A DNA stretch of 64,000 nucleotides, from positions 141,772 through 205,771 of the forward strand of contig JAPLFJ010000034.1 in assembly GCA_026390735.1 (NCBI GenBank), in the 5' to 3' direction. Shown piece by piece: positions 10,648 through 20,333 of this stretch. Position 1 is the first letter of the stretch; each line of letters begins with the position of its first letter. The notes under the pieces are model-generated. The model saw nothing but the letters and a program-made list of their open reading frames with translations, searched no databases and was not told the DNA's origin. The translations under genes and the position numbers were made by a program. Source of the DNA: Ignavibacteriota bacterium. GTDB lineage: Bacteria > Bacteroidota > Ignavibacteria > Tepidaquicellales > Tepidaquicellaceae.

Positions 10648-12002
10648 TTTACTTTTTCTATGATTTCTATTTTACCGAATTTACTCAATTGTTCTTTTAA
10701 TTTACTCACGTCACCCGCGGCGACAATTTTCAAACCGTCAGGGAGTAAGTACTTTTTAGCGGCGGCGGAAACATCTTCTTTGCTGATAGAATTTATATTC
10801 CTTAAAAATGTATTGTAATACTCTTCGTTTAATCCGTACAATTCCATATTAAGCAGTTTCCCGGATACACCGTTTGATGTTTCAAGCTGCAGAGGATAAT
10901 TTCCTGTTATGTAATTCTTTGTCTCTTCAAGCTCTATATCACTAACAAAATTATCCTTAATATCATTTAACTCTTTTATGATTTCTTCTACTGCAAACAT
11001 TGTCTTATCAGCGTTTAATTCCGTTTCAATGGAAAAATCCCCTGAATACATCTTACAGTTAAAAGAAGTTCTTGCCCCGTAAGTCAGACCATTCTTCTCT
11101 CTCAGGTTTTTATTTATCCTTGAAGTAAATGAACCTCCCAGCAGGTTGTTTAGAAAAGATACGTTAATAAAGTCTTTATTGTTACGCTTGATTCCTTTGT
11201 GACCTACATGCAGGCTTGTCTGAGAAGCATCATCTTTTTCAATTAAATAAACTTTTACCTCTTCCTTATCCTCATTAATAAACTCATAATCATCGGATTT
11301 TGTTTCGCTTTTGAGTACTGAATATTTTTCCTCAATCTTCTTCAGTATTTTGTCCTCTTCAAAATCGCCAACCACAGCCATTATCAGATTCTTTGAGGTA
11401 TAATAGTTTCTGACGAAATCGAACAAATCGCCTGTGTTGATATTCTTTATAGATTCGATGTATCCGTCAGGGTCATACTGATACGGAGTATTTCTGTACA
11501 TTTCAGTTTTAAAAACTCTTTCGGCTAAAAACGAACCGTCATCCTGAAGCGAAATAAGTAAATTTATCAACTGTTCTTTCTTGCTTTCCAGTTCATCTTC
11601 CGGGAATGTGTGCTCAAAAATCATCTCTGTGGTTAAATCAAGCATAGCATCAAAATTGTAGTTCAGACATGTCATCATCAGGTATGAGGCATCGTAACCC
11701 GCACCTGAGGAAAGCATTGCTCCTGTATAATCAATCTGTTCTGCGATGTTAAGCGCCTTTTTATTCTTCGTACCTTTATTAATCATTTCGGCCGTAAGTG
11801 TTGCCACTCCAAACTTTTCCTTTCCGGAGAAGAAATCGTTGTAAGAGCCTGCCTTGAACAGATATCTTATAGTAGTAACAGGATAACTTTTATCGTTAAC
11901 GAAGAATACTTTAATCCCGTTGGACAATGTATGCTTATGGAACTCAGGAAACTTAATATCTCTTGGTGCTTTGCCTACCGGCATTATTTTTCTGTCAATC
12001 AT
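10644..12002 (-). CDS. M16-family peptidase-like protein, non-catalytic subunit
   Basis: Second of two overlapping M16 (pitrilysin/insulinase) genes. The fold is recognisable from LSNGIKVFFVNDKSYPVTTIRYLFKAGSYND and from the substrate-binding RExxxLxYG segment (LREKNGLTYGARTSF, about residues 310-324). The zinc motif HxxEH is absent: the corresponding place reads FGVATLTAEMI. It has no signal peptide. By analogy with M16B heterodimers, where one subunit carries zinc and the other helps hold the substrate, it probably pairs with the product of 11999-13255. It overlaps both neighbours by 4 bp. Confidence 0.9.
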   Translation of the reverse strand: MIDRKIMPVGKAPRDIKFPEFHKHTLSNGIKVFFVNDKSYPVTTIRYLFKAGSYNDFFSGKEKFGVATLTAEMINKGTKNKKALNIAEQIDYTGAMLSSGAGYDASYLMMTCLNYNFDAMLDLTTEMIFEHTFPEDELESKKEQLINLLISLQDDGSFLAERVFKTEMYRNTPYQYDPDGYIESIKNINTGDLFDFVRNYYTSKNLIMAVVGDFEEDKILKKIEEKYSVLKSETKSDDYEFINEDKEEVKVYLIEKDDASQTSLHVGHKGIKRNNKDFINVSFLNNLLGGSFTSRINKNLREKNGLTYGARTSFNCKMYSGDFSIETELNADKTMFAVEEIIKELNDIKDNFVSDIELEETKNYITGNYPLQLETSNGVSGKLLNMELYGLNEEYYNTFLRNINSISKEDVSAAAKKYLLPDGLKIVAAGDVSKLKEQLSKFGKIEIIEKVK

Positions 12003-13255
12003 TTCTTTACCTTTCTTTTAGGTACGTAATTCAGCACTACCTTCTTGTTATCAAACAAATATTGGCGCGCAAAATTCTTTACTTCTTCATTTGTTATCTG
12101 TTTGAATATCTCTTCTTCCTTATTTATCATATTACAGTCATCAAAAAACAGTTTATAGAAAGAAAGACTGCTCGCAAGCCTCAGCGACTGCTGTATTTTC
12201 GAGTAATACGAAGTAATAACCTTGTTAATCGATTTTTGAATATCAGAATCCGATAAACCTTTCTCAGCAAGTTCCGAAAGAATACTATCCATTACAGCCG
12301 ATGCTTCCTTTATAGTTTTACCTTCATTCACAAAACAGTTAAAGCTGAAAATACTTTCAAATTCCATACCCTGAGACATTAAAAATGATTCAGTGGAAAT
12401 ATTTGAGTTTCTTATCAGTTCCTGGTAAACTTTTGAACTTTCACCTGAAGAGAGACCAACACTGATAAGTCTTGATGTATAAAACTCCTTGGAACCTATG
12501 CGCGGAATCCTGTAAAACTCAAACCTTGCAGGCAATGATATATTATCTTCAATATCTTCTTCAGTATTTTCCTTTAAATCTTCTTCGTTATACTCTCTTA
12601 CTATATCCCCGCCGTTGTTTTGTATATCGCCATAGTATTTTTCAGCTAATTTCAGCGTATCGTCATAATCAATATCACCAGCTATAGTTAAGACCATATT
12701 CCGTGGACTGTAATATTTTTCATAATATTTCTTTACATCTTCCAGAGTAAAACCTGCGATGTGTTTTTCGTCACCTATTATCTGCCACCTGTAACCGCTC
12801 TTACTGAACAATCTTATAGCACTTTCATATTCCAGAGAACCATAAGGAGTATTATCGTGTACCTGTAATTTTTCTTCCATGACAACTTTTCTCTGTATTT
12901 CAAGGCTCTCTTCACTTACGGGAAATTCCGAAAGCCTGTCAGAATCGAGCCACATTCCAAGTTCAATCTTTGATGAAGGTATAGACAGATAATAACTTGT
13001 ATAATCCTGTGTCGTAAAAGCATTACTCTCACCGCCGTTCGCATGCAGTATTTCGTCAAATTTACCGTCAGGAATGTTTGCCGAACCTGAAAACATAAGG
13101 TGTTCAAGTAAGTGTGATAAACCTGTTTTCGAAGGATCTTCATCTTTAGAACCTACATGAAAACCCGAATTTACAATCACGTTTGGTATTTCAGACTTCC
13201 TGCTCATCACCAGCCTAATTCCGTTCTTCAATACGCTTTCTCTGAATTCAATCAT
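11999..13255 (-). CDS. M16-family zinc peptidase, catalytic subunit
   Basis: Zinc metalloprotease of the M16B type. The inverted zinc motif HLLEH lies at residues 48-52 (GLSHLLEHLMFSGS), and the third ligand Glu is about 75 residues on, in EIQRKVVMEEKLQ (127/128). Two M16 domain halves fill the 418 residues. No signal peptide is seen at the N-terminus (MIEFRESVLKNGIRLVMSRK), so a cytoplasmic role is likely. It is the first gene of the three-gene overlapping unit with the inactive partner and the MoxR ATPase. The 169-bp gap upstream is divergent with the large zincin/propeller gene and should hold promoters for both. Confidence 0.95.
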   Translation of the reverse strand: MIEFRESVLKNGIRLVMSRKSEIPNVIVNSGFHVGSKDEDPSKTGLSHLLEHLMFSGSANIPDGKFDEILHANGGESNAFTTQDYTSYYLSIPSSKIELGMWLDSDRLSEFPVSEESLEIQRKVVMEEKLQVHDNTPYGSLEYESAIRLFSKSGYRWQIIGDEKHIAGFTLEDVKKYYEKYYSPRNMVLTIAGDIDYDDTLKLAEKYYGDIQNNGGDIVREYNEEDLKENTEEDIEDNISLPARFEFYRIPRIGSKEFYTSRLISVGLSSGESSKVYQELIRNSNISTESFLMSQGMEFESIFSFNCFVNEGKTIKEASAVMDSILSELAEKGLSDSDIQKSINKVITSYYSKIQQSLRLASSLSFYKLFFDDCNMINKEEEIFKQITNEEVKNFARQYLFDNKKVVLNYVPKRKVKK

Positions 13256-13384
13256 TATAATGAAATTTATATAATTTTATATTAGTTTTAAATTTTGAAT
13301 ACAATTAGTTTTCTAAAATGGTTAAATTAAACTATATTAATATTATAAGCAGTGATAAAAGAACGTAAAAACAGGACATGAATA

Positions 13385-13393
13385 TGGTATAAT
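13385..13393 (+). promoter_or_regulatory. Candidate extended -10 promoter element
   Basis: TGGTATAAT (TG-N-TATAAT) lies 32 bp before the start codon of the 13425 gene. No convincing -35 box is seen, as expected for an extended -10 promoter. Based on consensus match only. Confidence 0.45.
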
Positions 13394-13424
13394 TATACAC
13401 AGTTTTTAAAAGACGTAAAATATT

Positions 13425-16400
13425 ATGAGGGAAATTAAATTTAAAAAGTTATTAATATCGGTAATTGCCGTAGCAGTTATATTTTCGGCATTCCAGAATG
13501 CATATTCTCAGTTTGGCAAGAACAAAGTGCAGTATAAAGTATTCGACTGGAAGTTCATACAATCGAAACACTTCGATGTATATTTTTCGCAGGGAGGTTA
13601 TGAACTTGCACAATATACTGCAGTTGTTGCTGAAAGTTCTTTAACTTCACTTTCAAAGAACCTTGACTATAATATTTCCAGCAGGATTCCAATAGTTGTT
13701 TTTAATTCACACAATGAGTTCCAGCAGAATAATGTACTCGATGAATTTATGCCTGAAGGCGTAGGCGGAGTAACAGAACTCTTTAAAAACAGGGTACTTA
13801 TTCCTTTCGAGGGAAATTACGAGCAGTACAGACACGTTATTCATCACGAGTTACTTCACGCATTTATGAATGATATGTTCTACGGAGGTTCTATTCAGAA
13901 TATTATATCCAAAAATATTACTTTGAATGTTCCTATCTGGTTCAGCGAGGGGATGGCGGAATACCAGAGTCTCAACGGTCTTGACAAAGCCACTGATATG
14001 TACATAAGGGATGCTGTACTTAACAATAACCTTCCCCCTATAGAATATAACAACGGATACCTTGCATACCGTGGAGGACAGAGTTTTCTTGCATTCATCG
14101 CAGACACTTACGGCGACTATAAGATGGGTGAACTTATGAACAACATAAAGTCTCTGAATGATGTGGATTTTGCATTGAAAGAAACGTTCAAACTTAATAC
14201 TGAACAGTTATCAGAAAAATGGTTAAAAGAATTAAAGAAAACACACTGGCCTGAAATAGCTAAACGTGAAGATGTTAAGGATATTGCTAAGATGCTAACT
14301 GACCATACTAAAGACGGAGGTTTCTACAATGTTGCCCCTACTATCTCTCCAAAAGGCGACAGGTTTGCATTCATTTCAAACAGGAATGATTTCTTCTCCG
14401 TTTTCCTGGCTGATGTTCAGACAGGAAAGATTATTGACAAAGTCATAGAAGGCAATAATACAAATAGTTTTGAGGAACTTCAGGTTCTTACACCCGGACT
14501 GACCTGGTCACCCGACGGTAAAGAACTTGCAATCAGCGTAAAAGCCGGTGACAAAGATGCTATTTTTATTATAAACGCTGATAACGGTGACGAAAACAGG
14601 CTACCTATAGAATTAAATTCAATTTCTCAGGTTAAATGGTCTCCGTTTAAGAATATGATTGCTTTCGTTGGTACCGACACAAAACAATCTGATATATATA
14701 TTTACGATATTTCAAAGAATAAGCTTAAAAATCTTACCAATGATATTTTCTCGGACCAGACTCCTACCTGGTCACCGGACGGTAAACAGATTTATTTCTC
14801 ATCAGACAGGGATAAATACCTGACTAAAGAAAGCATCCCGCCTGATTTTAAAATGTATGATTATGATGTAAACAGAAAAGATGTGTACAGGATAAATGTT
14901 GATGACGGGAATATTGAAAGAATAACAAATTCCAAAGAGACTAAAAACGGATACGTTAACTTTACTGATGACGGTAAAAAAGTCCTCTACGTTTCGGACA
15001 GGAACGGCATTTCCAACATATATTACGGACAGTGGGATTCTACGGGTCAATATTCCGAGAAACCAATAACTAACTCAATTAGCCCTATCGACCAGCTATC
15101 TTTATCAAAAGATGCAAAGAAATTACTGTTCGTATCGCTTAACGAAGGTGGTTATGATATATACTCTATGGATAATCCATTCGACAAGAAAATTGAATTC
15201 GATACTTTACCGCCAACTGAATTCGTTAAGAAGAAATATGATGTAAGAAAAAGTATTTTTGTGGACAGAAAAGCTGACAGCCTGCAACATGATTCATCAT
15301 TCACGTTAACTGATTCGCTCAACACAGACTCTACAAAGAAGTTTGTTAAAACAGAGCCTGATTCTTCTGCAAACAAGGTTAAGAAAGATTCCACGAGTAT
15401 TTACGGCAGCAACATTAAATTAAAATTAAACAATAAAAAAGACCCGGGGCAGAAATTCTTTGATAATTATGATTCTCTGTATTCGTCAAACAACAATTTC
15501 AAAGTTGATAACCAGACGAATGATGACGGCTCTTTCAGGATAAAAGATTATAAAATCAAATTCACGCCTGATCTTGTATACGGTAATGCTATGTATTCAA
15601 GTTATTATGGCGTGCAGGGTGTAGCAACAATTTCTCTCAGTGATATGCTCGGCAATCACAGGATAACATTCCTTACTTCTATGGTGATTGACCTGAAGAA
15701 CAGTGACTATGCCGTTGGATACCAGTATTTACCGAAGAGAATCGATTATGGTTTTGAACTTTATCATACTGCAAGATTCGTTGTGTACGACAAGGGATTT
15801 GGCTTCGGCGGTGAATTATACAGGTACAGCACAATAGGCGCTAACGTAAACATTTCTTATCCTATAAACAGATTCAGAAGACTGGATGCAGGTGTATCTT
15901 TTATGAGCATCACAAGGGAAAACCTTGATAACGAAAGCGAACCCACAACAAGAAAATACTATACCGTTCCGTCTGTTACTCTGGCTTTTGACAATGCACT
16001 CTACGGGTACATTTATCCTGAAAAAGGAACGAGGTATTACATCACAACACTTTTAAGCCCGAATCTTGGCGATGAGAGTTCTGAGTTTTTTACCTTAATA
16101 GGTGACTTCAGGAAATATTTTAAACTTGGAGATAATTATTCTTTCGCAATGAGATTTAACGGCGGAGCAAGTTTCGGAAAAACCCCGCAGAAGTTTTACC
16201 TTGGTGGTATTGACAACTGGATTAACTGGCAGTTTGAAAACAATACAATCCCGTTTGGTGAGAGTATTGATAATTATGCCTTCGCATCAACAATCACTCC
16301 CTTAAGGGGATTCAATTTTAATGCAAAAGGTGGCTCCAAGTTTGCTCTCGTAAACATGGAACTGCGTTTCCCGATATTCAAGTATCTGATACTCGGGGCA

Positions 16401-16658
16401 CTGCCTCTCGGATTCCAGAACATAATGGGCTGTTTTTTCCTCGATGCAGGTTCTGCCTGGAACGACACAAAATATTTACAGTTAACAAAGAGAACTGAAT
16501 CAGGAAGTACAATGACAAAAGACCTTCTTATTGCTCCGGGTTTTGGTTCAAGAATAATATTCCTCGGATTCCCTGTCAGGATGGATATTGCATGGAGGTA
16601 TAATCTGCATAGTTTCTCAGATCCGATTTATATGTTCTCTATAGGTCTCGATTATTAA
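13425..16658 (+). CDS. Zincin-like peptidase / TolB-type propeller / outer-membrane barrel protein
   Basis: A 1,077-residue exported protein with three parts. A signal peptide (cleavage near AYSQ, residue 29) precedes a peptidase-MA-like zincin domain (35-270) with HELLH at 141-145 and a downstream WFSEGMAEY (173-180) that could supply the third ligand. Residues 285-600 hold WD40/PD40 (TolB-like) repeats, several with the APTISPKGDRFAF or TWSPDGKQIYFSSDRD pattern. A low-complexity Ser/Asp/Lys linker (about 605-700) leads to a beta-rich C-terminal half that looks like a BamA/surface-antigen barrel and ends in a Tyr residue. I infer that a protease-propeller module is displayed by its own barrel. 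Related fusions are known in Ignavibacteria and Bacteroidota; the substrate is unknown. Confidence 0.85.
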   Translation: MREIKFKKLLISVIAVAVIFSAFQNAYSQFGKNKVQYKVFDWKFIQSKHFDVYFSQGGYELAQYTAVVAESSLTSLSKNLDYNISSRIPIVVFNSHNEFQQNNVLDEFMPEGVGGVTELFKNRVLIPFEGNYEQYRHVIHHELLHAFMNDMFYGGSIQNIISKNITLNVPIWFSEGMAEYQSLNGLDKATDMYIRDAVLNNNLPPIEYNNGYLAYRGGQSFLAFIADTYGDYKMGELMNNIKSLNDVDFALKETFKLNTEQLSEKWLKELKKTHWPEIAKREDVKDIAKMLTDHTKDGGFYNVAPTISPKGDRFAFISNRNDFFSVFLADVQTGKIIDKVIEGNNTNSFEELQVLTPGLTWSPDGKELAISVKAGDKDAIFIINADNGDENRLPIELNSISQVKWSPFKNMIAFVGTDTKQSDIYIYDISKNKLKNLTNDIFSDQTPTWSPDGKQIYFSSDRDKYLTKESIPPDFKMYDYDVNRKDVYRINVDDGNIERITNSKETKNGYVNFTDDGKKVLYVSDRNGISNIYYGQWDSTGQYSEKPITNSISPIDQLSLSKDAKKLLFVSLNEGGYDIYSMDNPFDKKIEFDTLPPTEFVKKKYDVRKSIFVDRKADSLQHDSSFTLTDSLNTDSTKKFVKTEPDSSANKVKKDSTSIYGSNIKLKLNNKKDPGQKFFDNYDSLYSSNNNFKVDNQTNDDGSFRIKDYKIKFTPDLVYGNAMYSSYYGVQGVATISLSDMLGNHRITFLTSMVIDLKNSDYAVGYQYLPKRIDYGFELYHTARFVVYDKGFGFGGELYRYSTIGANVNISYPINRFRRLDAGVSFMSITRENLDNESEPTTRKYYTVPSVTLAFDNALYGYIYPEKGTRYYITTLLSPNLGDESSEFFTLIGDFRKYFKLGDNYSFAMRFNGGASFGKTPQKFYLGGIDNWINWQFENNTIPFGESIDNYAFASTITPLRGFNFNAKGGSKFALVNMELRFPIFKYLILGALPLGFQNIMGCFFLDAGSAWNDTKYLQLTKRTESGSTMTKDLLIAPGFGSRIIFLGFPVRMDIAWRYNLHSFSDPIYMFSIGLDY

Positions 16659-16674
16659 AATTATCATAAATAAA

Positions 16675-16706
16675 AAATGGGACTGTCGTTTCCGGCAGCC
16701 CCATTT
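16675..16706. terminator. Bidirectional terminator between convergent genes
   Basis: An imperfect 14-bp stem (AAATGGGACTGTCG with CGGCAGCCCCATTT) around a short loop. On the minus strand it is followed by a clear T-run, so it fits best as the korAB terminator, and it may also stop the converging 13425 gene. Confidence 0.8.
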
Positions 16707-16728
16707 ATATTTTGGTTAAATCTGAACC

Positions 16729-17751
16729 TTAATTAATTTCCCAGGATGATTTACCTCTTAACAATGAATTAATATCACCTTCACCGTATTTTTTCTTGGC
16801 CTCTGCAATTTGATTTGTCATATCGTCCTCAAACGTAGAGTAATCTAAATCAACAAATACACCAACGGGTAAAGGCATTGCAGAATTATCACTGAACTGG
16901 CTGATAATGTATGCAAGTTCTTTTGATTTTTCATTATAGACCAATGCATCGTTAACACTGTGCTTGCCATCTTTAAGGTCAATCAGGACAGGTGTAAAGC
17001 CGTCTAACTTGATTGCTTTATCCTTTTCTTTTCCGAATACCATCGGCTGGCCGTGTTCAAGATAAACAACTCTGTCTTCTCTGTGTGCTTTTAAAGTATA
17101 ATTATCAAAAGCACCATCATTGAATATTACACAGTTCTGTAATATTTCTATAAATGATGTTCCCTTGTGCTGATGTGCTCTTTGAATTAATGCCTGCAAA
17201 TGCTTCGTATCTACATCCATCGCCCTCGCGATGAAAGTGCCTTCAACACCTATTGCCATAGCAATCGGGTTTACAGGATACTCAATATTTCCAAGCGGTG
17301 TTGATTTTGTAACTTTGCCGTGTTCAGATGTAGGCGAGTTCTGACCTTTTGTAAGACCATAAATTCTGTTGTTAAACAGTAATACATTAATATCAATATT
17401 TCTTCTGAGTAAATGTACAAAGTGATTACCGCCTATCGAAAGGCAGTCACCGTCACCTGTCGCCATCCATACTGAAAGGTCAGGGTTTGCAGTCTTCACA
17501 CCCGAAGCAATCGCCGCTGCTCTTCCGTGAATCGTATGAAAGCCGTATGTATTCATGTAGTAAGGAAAACGGCTTGAACATCCGATACCTGATATGAAAA
17601 CTATTTTTTCTTTCTCAACACCAACCAACTGCGGGAAAGATCTCTGCACCTGTGCGAGGATAGAAAAGTCTCCGCAACCAGGGCACCAGCGTACATCAAT
17701 ACCCGAAGAATAATCTTTTGCCGTATATTTTACTTCTGCTTTTTCGCTCAT
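16729..17751 (-). CDS. korB: 2-oxoacid:ferredoxin oxidoreductase subunit beta (2-oxoglutarate type)
   Basis: Thiamine-diphosphate-binding beta subunit of a 2-oxoacid:ferredoxin oxidoreductase, which interconverts a 2-oxoacid with its acyl-CoA and reduced ferredoxin. The cluster-ligand motif WCPGCGDFS (residues 22-30) and the ThDP motif GDGDCLSIGGNHFVHLLRRN are intact, with FNNRIYGLTKGQ downstream. Length (340) suits KorB-like subunits. It overlaps the alpha-subunit gene by 4 bp and is followed by a terminator. Pairing with a fused gamma-alpha subunit and the CPGCGDF form favour 2-oxoglutarate, but substrate choice cannot be proven from sequence alone. Confidence 0.93.
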   Translation of the reverse strand: MSEKAEVKYTAKDYSSGIDVRWCPGCGDFSILAQVQRSFPQLVGVEKEKIVFISGIGCSSRFPYYMNTYGFHTIHGRAAAIASGVKTANPDLSVWMATGDGDCLSIGGNHFVHLLRRNIDINVLLFNNRIYGLTKGQNSPTSEHGKVTKSTPLGNIEYPVNPIAMAIGVEGTFIARAMDVDTKHLQALIQRAHQHKGTSFIEILQNCVIFNDGAFDNYTLKAHREDRVVYLEHGQPMVFGKEKDKAIKLDGFTPVLIDLKDGKHSVNDALVYNEKSKELAYIISQFSDNSAMPLPVGVFVDLDYSTFEDDMTNQIAEAKKKYGEGDINSLLRGKSSWEIN

Positions 17752-19625
17752 TTTTTACCTCCAAGTCCTTTTAAAACTTCTTCAATTTTTTCTTCTATTT
17801 CAAAAGCCTTAAACGGAGTTCCTTTAACTTTATTAAACTGAACAGCACCAACCAGATAATTCATTCTTATCAATTTTGCCAACTGTCCTGTGTTTACTTC
17901 GGGAATCAGTATTGTATCAAAATTCTTCAGAACTTCTAAAGTGTTTTTAGGCATCGGATACAGGTACTTTAAATGTGCAGCAGAAACTTTATTGCCCTTT
18001 GCAATCTGATTCTCAACTGCCGAAGTAATAGCACCGAATGTACTTCCCCATCCAAGAACTAATAGTTTACCGCTCTTATCACCAACGACTTCAAGTTCAG
18101 GAATATCGTTAGCAATATTCTGAATTTTCTGTTCTCTTGTCTTCACCATAAATTCATGATTGTCAGGGTCGTAACTTATATTTCCGTATATATGCTGTTT
18201 TTCCAGTCCGCCGATTCTGTGTTCCATACCCGGAGTACCTGGTTTTACCCAAGGTCTCACAAGATTTTCATCTCTGTTATAAGGATGGAAACCTTCAGGA
18301 TTAGTATTCAACTTCGCCGTCATTTCAGGAAGTTCTTCAATCGTTATTACTTTCCATGGTTCTGAACCGTTACCGATATAACCGTCTGTTAAAAGAATAA
18401 CAGGTGTCATGTATTTCATCGCAAGTCTTGCTGCTTCAACTGACATGGTAAAACAATCTGATGGTGTCGATGCTGCAACGACTGCAACAGGACACTCGCC
18501 GTTCCTGCCGAATACTGCCTGTAAAAGGTCAGCCTGTTCCGTCTTTGTGGGTAAACCTGTTGAAGGTCCGCCTCTTTGAACGTTTACAACGACCAGTGGA
18601 AGTTCAGCCATAACTGCAAGACCGATTGCTTCAGTCTTTAAAGCCATACCCGGTCCGCTTGTAGTCGTTATACCAAGACTTCCTGAAAATGAAGCACCTA
18701 TTGCCGATGCAATACCTGCTATTTCATCTTCTGCCTGAAATGTCTTTACACCGTGATTACGCATACCCGAAAGGAATTGTAATATTTCAGTGGCCGGTGT
18801 TATAGGATAACTACCGAGGAAAAGGTTCACGCCTGCTTTTTTTGCTGCTGCAACAAGACCAAGTGCTACTGCTTCATTACCGTTAAGGTTTCTGTAAGTT
18901 CCCTTTGGCAGTTCGGCAGGTTTCACTTCATACCTTGTATCGAATATCTCTGCTGTTTCGCCGAAAAACAATCCGGCTTTTAAAACTCTGATATTTGCGT
19001 CAACGAGTTCAGGACTCTTCTTGAACTTTTCGCTGATCCATTTTAATGTAATTTCGGGTGATTTATTGTATAACCAGTAAATAACTCCGAGTGCAAAAAA
19101 GTTTTTACACTTTTGAGCCGTCTTTAAAGGCAGGTTTAATTCCTTTAAAGTTTCGAGTGTTGATTTTGTGATAGGGATTGAATGCACGCTGTAACCTGAT
19201 AGTGAACCATCCTTCAAAGGATTTTCAGCATACCCTGCCAGTTCAAGATTCTTTCTTTCAAACGAATCTGAATTAACTATAATAATGCCATTCTTCTTTA
19301 TGTCTTTCAGATTCACCTTGAGTGCTGCAGGATTCATAGCGACGAGTACATCAACCTGATCTCCTGTGGTATAAATTTCATGACTTGAAAAATGAATTGT
19401 GTAACCGCTTACTCCATACAGGCTTCCTGCTGGTGCACGGATTTCTGCGGGATAATCAGGTAATGTGCCTAAGTCATTACCGTAAGATGCAATAGTATCG
19501 GAAAACTGTGCTCCGGTTAACTGCATACCGTCGCCCGAATCTCCTGCAAACCTTATTGTTACGTCTTCTACTGTAACAACTTCAGGTACAGAATGTTCAG
19601 GTTCTACTGGTGTTTTTTCGTCCAT
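17748..19625 (-). CDS. korA: 2-oxoacid:acceptor oxidoreductase subunit alpha (gamma-alpha fusion)
   Basis: Partner of korB in the two-subunit ferredoxin oxidoreductase. Residues 20-215 form the gamma domain (IRFAGDSGDGMQLTGAQFSD; TLPDYPAEIRAPAGSLYGVSG). Residues 245-620 hold the pyrimidine-binding alpha domain (GSYPITPATEILQFLSG, FQAEDEIAGIASAIGASFSG, TTSGPGMALKTEAIGLA) and the C-terminal domain II. I set the start at ATG 19625; an in-frame TTG sits one codon earlier. Length (625) is standard. In Chlorobi relatives such enzymes feed the reductive TCA cycle; elsewhere they run oxidatively, and this window does not decide between the two. Confidence 0.94.
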   Translation of the reverse strand: MDEKTPVEPEHSVPEVVTVEDVTIRFAGDSGDGMQLTGAQFSDTIASYGNDLGTLPDYPAEIRAPAGSLYGVSGYTIHFSSHEIYTTGDQVDVLVAMNPAALKVNLKDIKKNGIIIVNSDSFERKNLELAGYAENPLKDGSLSGYSVHSIPITKSTLETLKELNLPLKTAQKCKNFFALGVIYWLYNKSPEITLKWISEKFKKSPELVDANIRVLKAGLFFGETAEIFDTRYEVKPAELPKGTYRNLNGNEAVALGLVAAAKKAGVNLFLGSYPITPATEILQFLSGMRNHGVKTFQAEDEIAGIASAIGASFSGSLGITTTSGPGMALKTEAIGLAVMAELPLVVVNVQRGGPSTGLPTKTEQADLLQAVFGRNGECPVAVVAASTPSDCFTMSVEAARLAMKYMTPVILLTDGYIGNGSEPWKVITIEELPEMTAKLNTNPEGFHPYNRDENLVRPWVKPGTPGMEHRIGGLEKQHIYGNISYDPDNHEFMVKTREQKIQNIANDIPELEVVGDKSGKLLVLGWGSTFGAITSAVENQIAKGNKVSAAHLKYLYPMPKNTLEVLKNFDTILIPEVNTGQLAKLIRMNYLVGAVQFNKVKGTPFKAFEIEEKIEEVLKGLGGKK

Positions 19626-19710
19626 CAAAAGTTTATATCCTTTTAATTATTTACTTTGGGAAAGTTAAAAATACTATTATTGAATAGTTTATTCAAGTTA
19701 TAAAGAAAAA

Positions 19711-19733
19711 TCCATTCCCTTTTGAGGAATGGA
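19711..19733 (-). terminator. Terminator of the rpsF-ssb-rplI operon
   Basis: The stem TCCATTCC/GGAATGGA with a 7-nt loop is followed on the minus strand by a T-run. It lies directly after the rplI stop. Confidence 0.8.
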
Positions 19734-19760
19734 CTTCGTCTTTATTTGACTAAAATTCTT

Positions 19761-20267
19761 TTATTCTGATTTTCCTTCTTCAGATGCCTCAGTCTCTTCG
19801 GTCTTTGGCTCTTCTAAAGTTGCTTCTTCATCTTCAACATTCACTTTCAGTTTAGCAACTACATCGGTATATAATTTAACGTCAACAACAAATTCACCAA
19901 GCGACTTAATGTGCTCAGGAATGCTGATTTTCTTCTTGTCAATATTATATCCCTTTTGTACTAACACTTCGTGAATCATGGTAGGTGTTACAGAACCATA
20001 AATCTTGCCTTCGTCGGCAGTCTTTACCTTTATGATAACGAGGTCAGTTTCTATCCTTGAAGCAATAATCTTTGCGTCATTGGTTTCTCTCAGGATTTTT
20101 CTGCCCTGCTGTCTTCTTACTTCTTCGAACGACTTAATGCTCGAAGGTGAAGCAAAAGTGGCAATTCCCTGAGGGATTAAATAATTTCTTGCATAGCCGT
20201 CTTTTACTTCTTTAATGTCTCCGGCTGATCCGATTAAATCGAAATCCTTTTTTAATAATACTTTCAT
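19761..20267 (-). CDS. rplI: 50S ribosomal protein L9
   Basis: Large-subunit ribosomal protein L9, which binds 23S rRNA at the L1 stalk base. The N-terminal domain MKVLLKKDFDLIGSAGDIKEVKDGYARNYLIPQGIA is the family signature; the long central helix and the C-terminal domain (KIYGSVTPTMIHEVL, IKSLGEFVVDVKLYTDV) follow. An acidic tail (residues 147-168) makes it longer than the usual 148. It is last in the rpsF-ssb-rplI unit, and a terminator follows. rpsR, normally between ssb and rplI, is missing here. Confidence 0.98.
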   Translation of the reverse strand: MKVLLKKDFDLIGSAGDIKEVKDGYARNYLIPQGIATFASPSSIKSFEEVRRQQGRKILRETNDAKIIASRIETDLVIIKVKTADEGKIYGSVTPTMIHEVLVQKGYNIDKKKISIPEHIKSLGEFVVDVKLYTDVVAKLKVNVEDEEATLEEPKTEETEASEEGKSE

Positions 20268-20333
20268 AATATTTTACAATAAACGAATGGTTCTACCACC
20301 CGAGTTAATATATTTTTAAAACTTTTATAATTG

